A stretch of DNA of 64,000 nucleotides from Cytophagaceae bacterium (GTDB taxonomy: Bacteria > Bacteroidota > Bacteroidia > Cytophagales > Spirosomataceae). The position numbers were made by a program, and so were the translations under genes. The notes under the pieces were generated by a model, which was not told the DNA's origin, did no database searches, and saw nothing but the letters and a program-made list of their open reading frames with translations. This document shows positions 62,227-64,000 of the stretch, piece after piece. The stretch lies in assembly GCA_027486845.1 (NCBI GenBank), contig JAIXOL010000042.1:1-64000 (forward strand), given 5' to 3'. Every line of letters begins with the position of its first letter. Within the stretch, counting starts at the first letter, position 1.

Positions 62227-63073
62227 CTTTCAATTTCATCAAAAACTTCCAATTTCCTGAATTGAAAACCTTGTTTTTTGTATTTTCATCGGCCAATTTT
62301 CTCGTAAAAGTCTCATTATCAATCCCAAAAGTCAGCGGAGGTGTTAATTCAATTCGCTCAAAACCAATTTTTTCGTAATTTGTTCCGTCTGACCAATCAG
62401 CGTCGGCGTAAGTCATAATATCGTCAGGGGCGTGTTCGTCTATAAACATTTTTAAGAGTTTATTCAGCCCACCAACGACCGTAAAACCTTTATAATTAGC
62501 AAATCGAATCAATTCATAAGAGCGATATTCTTGTCCTTCCCTAATGATTTTTTTGGCATTACTAAACGAAGCTACTGCTACCAAAAACGCCTCTTTATTT
62601 ATATTATCTTGCAAAACTTTTTCATTTTGAATCACCCTAAAATAGCGGCTGGGCAGAAACAAACCATACTTTAATTTGGCATTGACTTTGCTCTGTAAAT
62701 GATTATTTGTCAGAAACTTATCCATCATTGGTTTATCGATTCGTTGTACTTGGGTTAGTCGGGCAGGAATTGTTTCGCTCTTTCCAAACAAAGACATTAA
62801 TCTCGACTCCACAATGCCTCGTTTGGATTGCCAAATGTCTTCCCAAAGATGAATAACTCTTATATCTTTTTGGGTAAATAATTGACTAATTTTCTGAAAA
62901 AAAGTCGAATCATCAACCGCATTTTCTGAAAAAACACAATGTAAGACTAAGTTTTTTTCTGGAAAGAACAAATACCAAAAAGGCGTGTCAGGAAATCCAA
63001 CAGGGTTTTCGTCAATCACAAAATCAGTGTTTTGAGCTATAAAATTCTTTATATCAATGATGAATTTTTGCAA
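62207..63073 (-). CDS. Protein resembling phage homing-endonuclease-associated domains, next to miaA2
   Basis: 288 residues starting at a TTG (63073); no in-frame ATG with a better position is visible. The N-terminal third (LVLHCVFSENAVDDSTFFQK, then IRVIHLWEDIWQSKRGIVES) recalls the Vsr/restriction-endonuclease-like fold. The C-terminal part (FLTNNHLQSKVNAKLKYGLF; AFLVAVASFSNAKK; SYELIRFANYKGFTVVGGLN; MTYADADWSDGTNYEKIGFE) closely recalls the domain that follows the nuclease in many phage-encoded homing endonucleases. This is memory-based pattern matching, not a search result. It overlaps the start of miaA2 by 20 bases and is probably co-expressed with it. Whether it is an active nuclease is unknown. 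Confidence 0.65.
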   Translation of the reverse strand: MQKFIIDIKNFIAQNTDFVIDENPVGFPDTPFWYLFFPEKNLVLHCVFSENAVDDSTFFQKISQLFTQKDIRVIHLWEDIWQSKRGIVESRLMSLFGKSETIPARLTQVQRIDKPMMDKFLTNNHLQSKVNAKLKYGLFLPSRYFRVIQNEKVLQDNINKEAFLVAVASFSNAKKIIREGQEYRSYELIRFANYKGFTVVGGLNKLLKMFIDEHAPDDIMTYADADWSDGTNYEKIGFERIELTPPLTFGIDNETFTRKLADENTKNKVFNSGNWKFLMKLKDDTQTE

Positions 63074-63234
63074 TGGAAAATTGTTTTTAATGGTAAATAT
63101 TCAATAATTTCGTAATAAAATACGTTATATAAAATGTATCGAAACAATCATGAACCAAACACTATAATTTATTGAGATTCAAACCTTTATATTCGTTTAC
63201 TTGTTTAGTTTTTGGCTTAAATTTATCATAATTT

Positions 63235-63909
63235 ATGAAACTGCTTCGTTTTTTTACACTCAATTCTTGGATTATTTTTCTGCCTCTTGCAAGTAATGCC
63301 CAAGTATCTCGTGCGTATATGCTCGATGAAGCCGACACTTATTTCAAATCTGGACGTTATTGGGATGCCTTCTTCAAATACCGTGAATGTGCAATTTTAC
63401 CAGAATTTGAGGCCTCAAGCCAAATCAGCGAACAAATAAAAAATAGTTCGCATGCACTATATCTAACCAAAAAATTTAAGGATTATTTTGCTCTGCAAAG
63501 ATACGCACCTGCCAAAGAAAACCTATTGGAATTGGTAAGTATGAATCCTAACGACCCAAATCGTGGACAGATTGCTCATATTACATTGGCTCAAGGAACT
63601 GAATTACAGCGTTTGGCAATGCGTCAGCGTACACCAGCTGCTACGGCCGATATGCTCAAAAAAGCAATGTCTTATTATTATCAAGCCGCCAAAGAAGGTT
63701 TAATGGAAGAGTCGATTTTAGCCATTAAACAATGTGAATATTCGATCAAAGAAACAAAAGTTCCGATGGAAGAAACATCATCGCCGCTTCCAACAATGAT
63801 TGATAAAGATACAAAACAACCAAATATTCCAACCCAAACCACACCAACCGTAAAACATCCAAGAAAACCAGTTGAGGTTATTATAAATCCTAATCCTAAA
63901 GGGAATTAA
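63235..63909 (+). CDS. Secreted TPR-like helical protein of unknown function
   Basis: 224 residues. Signal peptide at 1-22 (PLASNAQ). The mature part is helical with TPR-like spacing: ADTYFKSGRYWDAFFKYREC, FALQRYAPAKENLLELVSMN, and AMSYYYQAAKEGLMEESILA. A low-complexity Pro/Thr/Lys tail (TQTTPTVKHPRKPVEVIINP) ends it, which may reach the cell wall or a partner. I do not recognise a named family; gliding and secretion accessory proteins of Bacteroidota have similar layouts. A strong terminator follows. Confidence 0.7.
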   Translation: MKLLRFFTLNSWIIFLPLASNAQVSRAYMLDEADTYFKSGRYWDAFFKYRECAILPEFEASSQISEQIKNSSHALYLTKKFKDYFALQRYAPAKENLLELVSMNPNDPNRGQIAHITLAQGTELQRLAMRQRTPAATADMLKKAMSYYYQAAKEGLMEESILAIKQCEYSIKETKVPMEETSSPLPTMIDKDTKQPNIPTQTTPTVKHPRKPVEVIINPNPKGN

Positions 63910-63946
63910 TATTGGTTATTGATTACTGGGAAACTGGTTTTGAAAA

Positions 63947-63990
63947 TTAAACGGCTGTCAATCCAAAATTGACAGCCGTTTAATTTTTTT
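63947..63990 (+). terminator. Terminator at the window end
   Basis: TTAAACGGCTGTCAAT (63947-63962) pairs perfectly with ATTGACAGCCGTTTAA (63968-63983) and is followed by seven T. It ends the transcript of the gene at 63235-63909. Confidence 0.88.
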
Positions 63991-64000
63991 GCTGAACCAA

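Overview
The window looks like a chromosomal segment of an AT-rich member of the Bacteroidota, most likely a Cytophagales/Spirosomaceae-type bacterium. The evidence is three SusC/SusD pairs, a GLPGLI protein beside an outer-membrane beta-barrel protein, TAnnTTTG-type -7 promoter boxes, many MKK-start signal peptides ending in AQ, and FtsK next to a LolA-like protein. Genus is not claimed.

Layout. 1-6.1 kb: a possible gene edge, a frameshifted secreted-protein remnant (214-470), an outer-membrane beta-barrel/GLPGLI pair, and a tandem-duplicated TetR pair with matching palindromic operators. 6.3-10 kb: glycogen branching enzyme GlgB and the recombination ATPase RarA. 10.1-27.8 kb: a pectin/rhamnogalacturonan utilisation locus. 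It has a divergent LacI regulator, KduD, KduI, SusC/SusD, a PL10 pectate lyase, a divergent CE8 pectin methylesterase and a CE12-GH28 fusion (acetylesterase plus polygalacturonase), and meets a GH127 beta-L-arabinofuranosidase on the opposite strand. A Rdx protein and a diheme cytochrome/parallel beta-helix pair follow. 28-35.5 kb: FtsK, LolA-like carrier, an isoprenylcysteine-methyltransferase-like membrane protein, an unknown secreted protein, a DUF1080 protein, an MFS transporter and an unusual stand-alone GroES-like protein. 35.7-40.9 kb: FeoB/FeoA and a cytochrome c maturation operon (CcmB, CcmC, CcmD, CcmE of the Cys type, DCC oxidoreductase). 41-43.8 kb: a type II antitoxin with a decayed RelE-like toxin, then a UvrD/PcrA helicase. 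43.8-57.5 kb: a 1.08-kb AT-rich intergenic stretch, then SusC-SusD-SusC-SusD of visibly higher G+C, then a GH20 beta-hexosaminidase. 57.5-64 kb: tRNA-Arg(CCT) with a partial 3'-end copy, 3-methyladenine glycosylase I, two MiaA paralogues, a DJ-1/PfpI protein and several proteins of unknown function.

How the genes work together. In the pectin locus, secreted esterases, lyase and polygalacturonase would cut methylated and acetylated pectin, SusC/SusD would import oligogalacturonides, and KduI/KduD would turn the unsaturated product into 2-keto-3-deoxygluconate. The later steps (KDG kinase and aldolase, unsaturated glucuronyl hydrolase) are not in the window. The second SusCDCD-GH20 locus probably handles a hexosamine-containing glycan.

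The most unusual structures are a 22-bp tandem repeat inside the second miaA that stays open although 22 is not a multiple of 3, a G/C-rich dispersed palindrome embedded in a signal-peptide coding region, the TetR duplication with conserved operators, and a chromosomal protein next to miaA that resembles phage homing-endonuclease-associated domains. I found no CRISPR array, intact insertion sequence or prophage.
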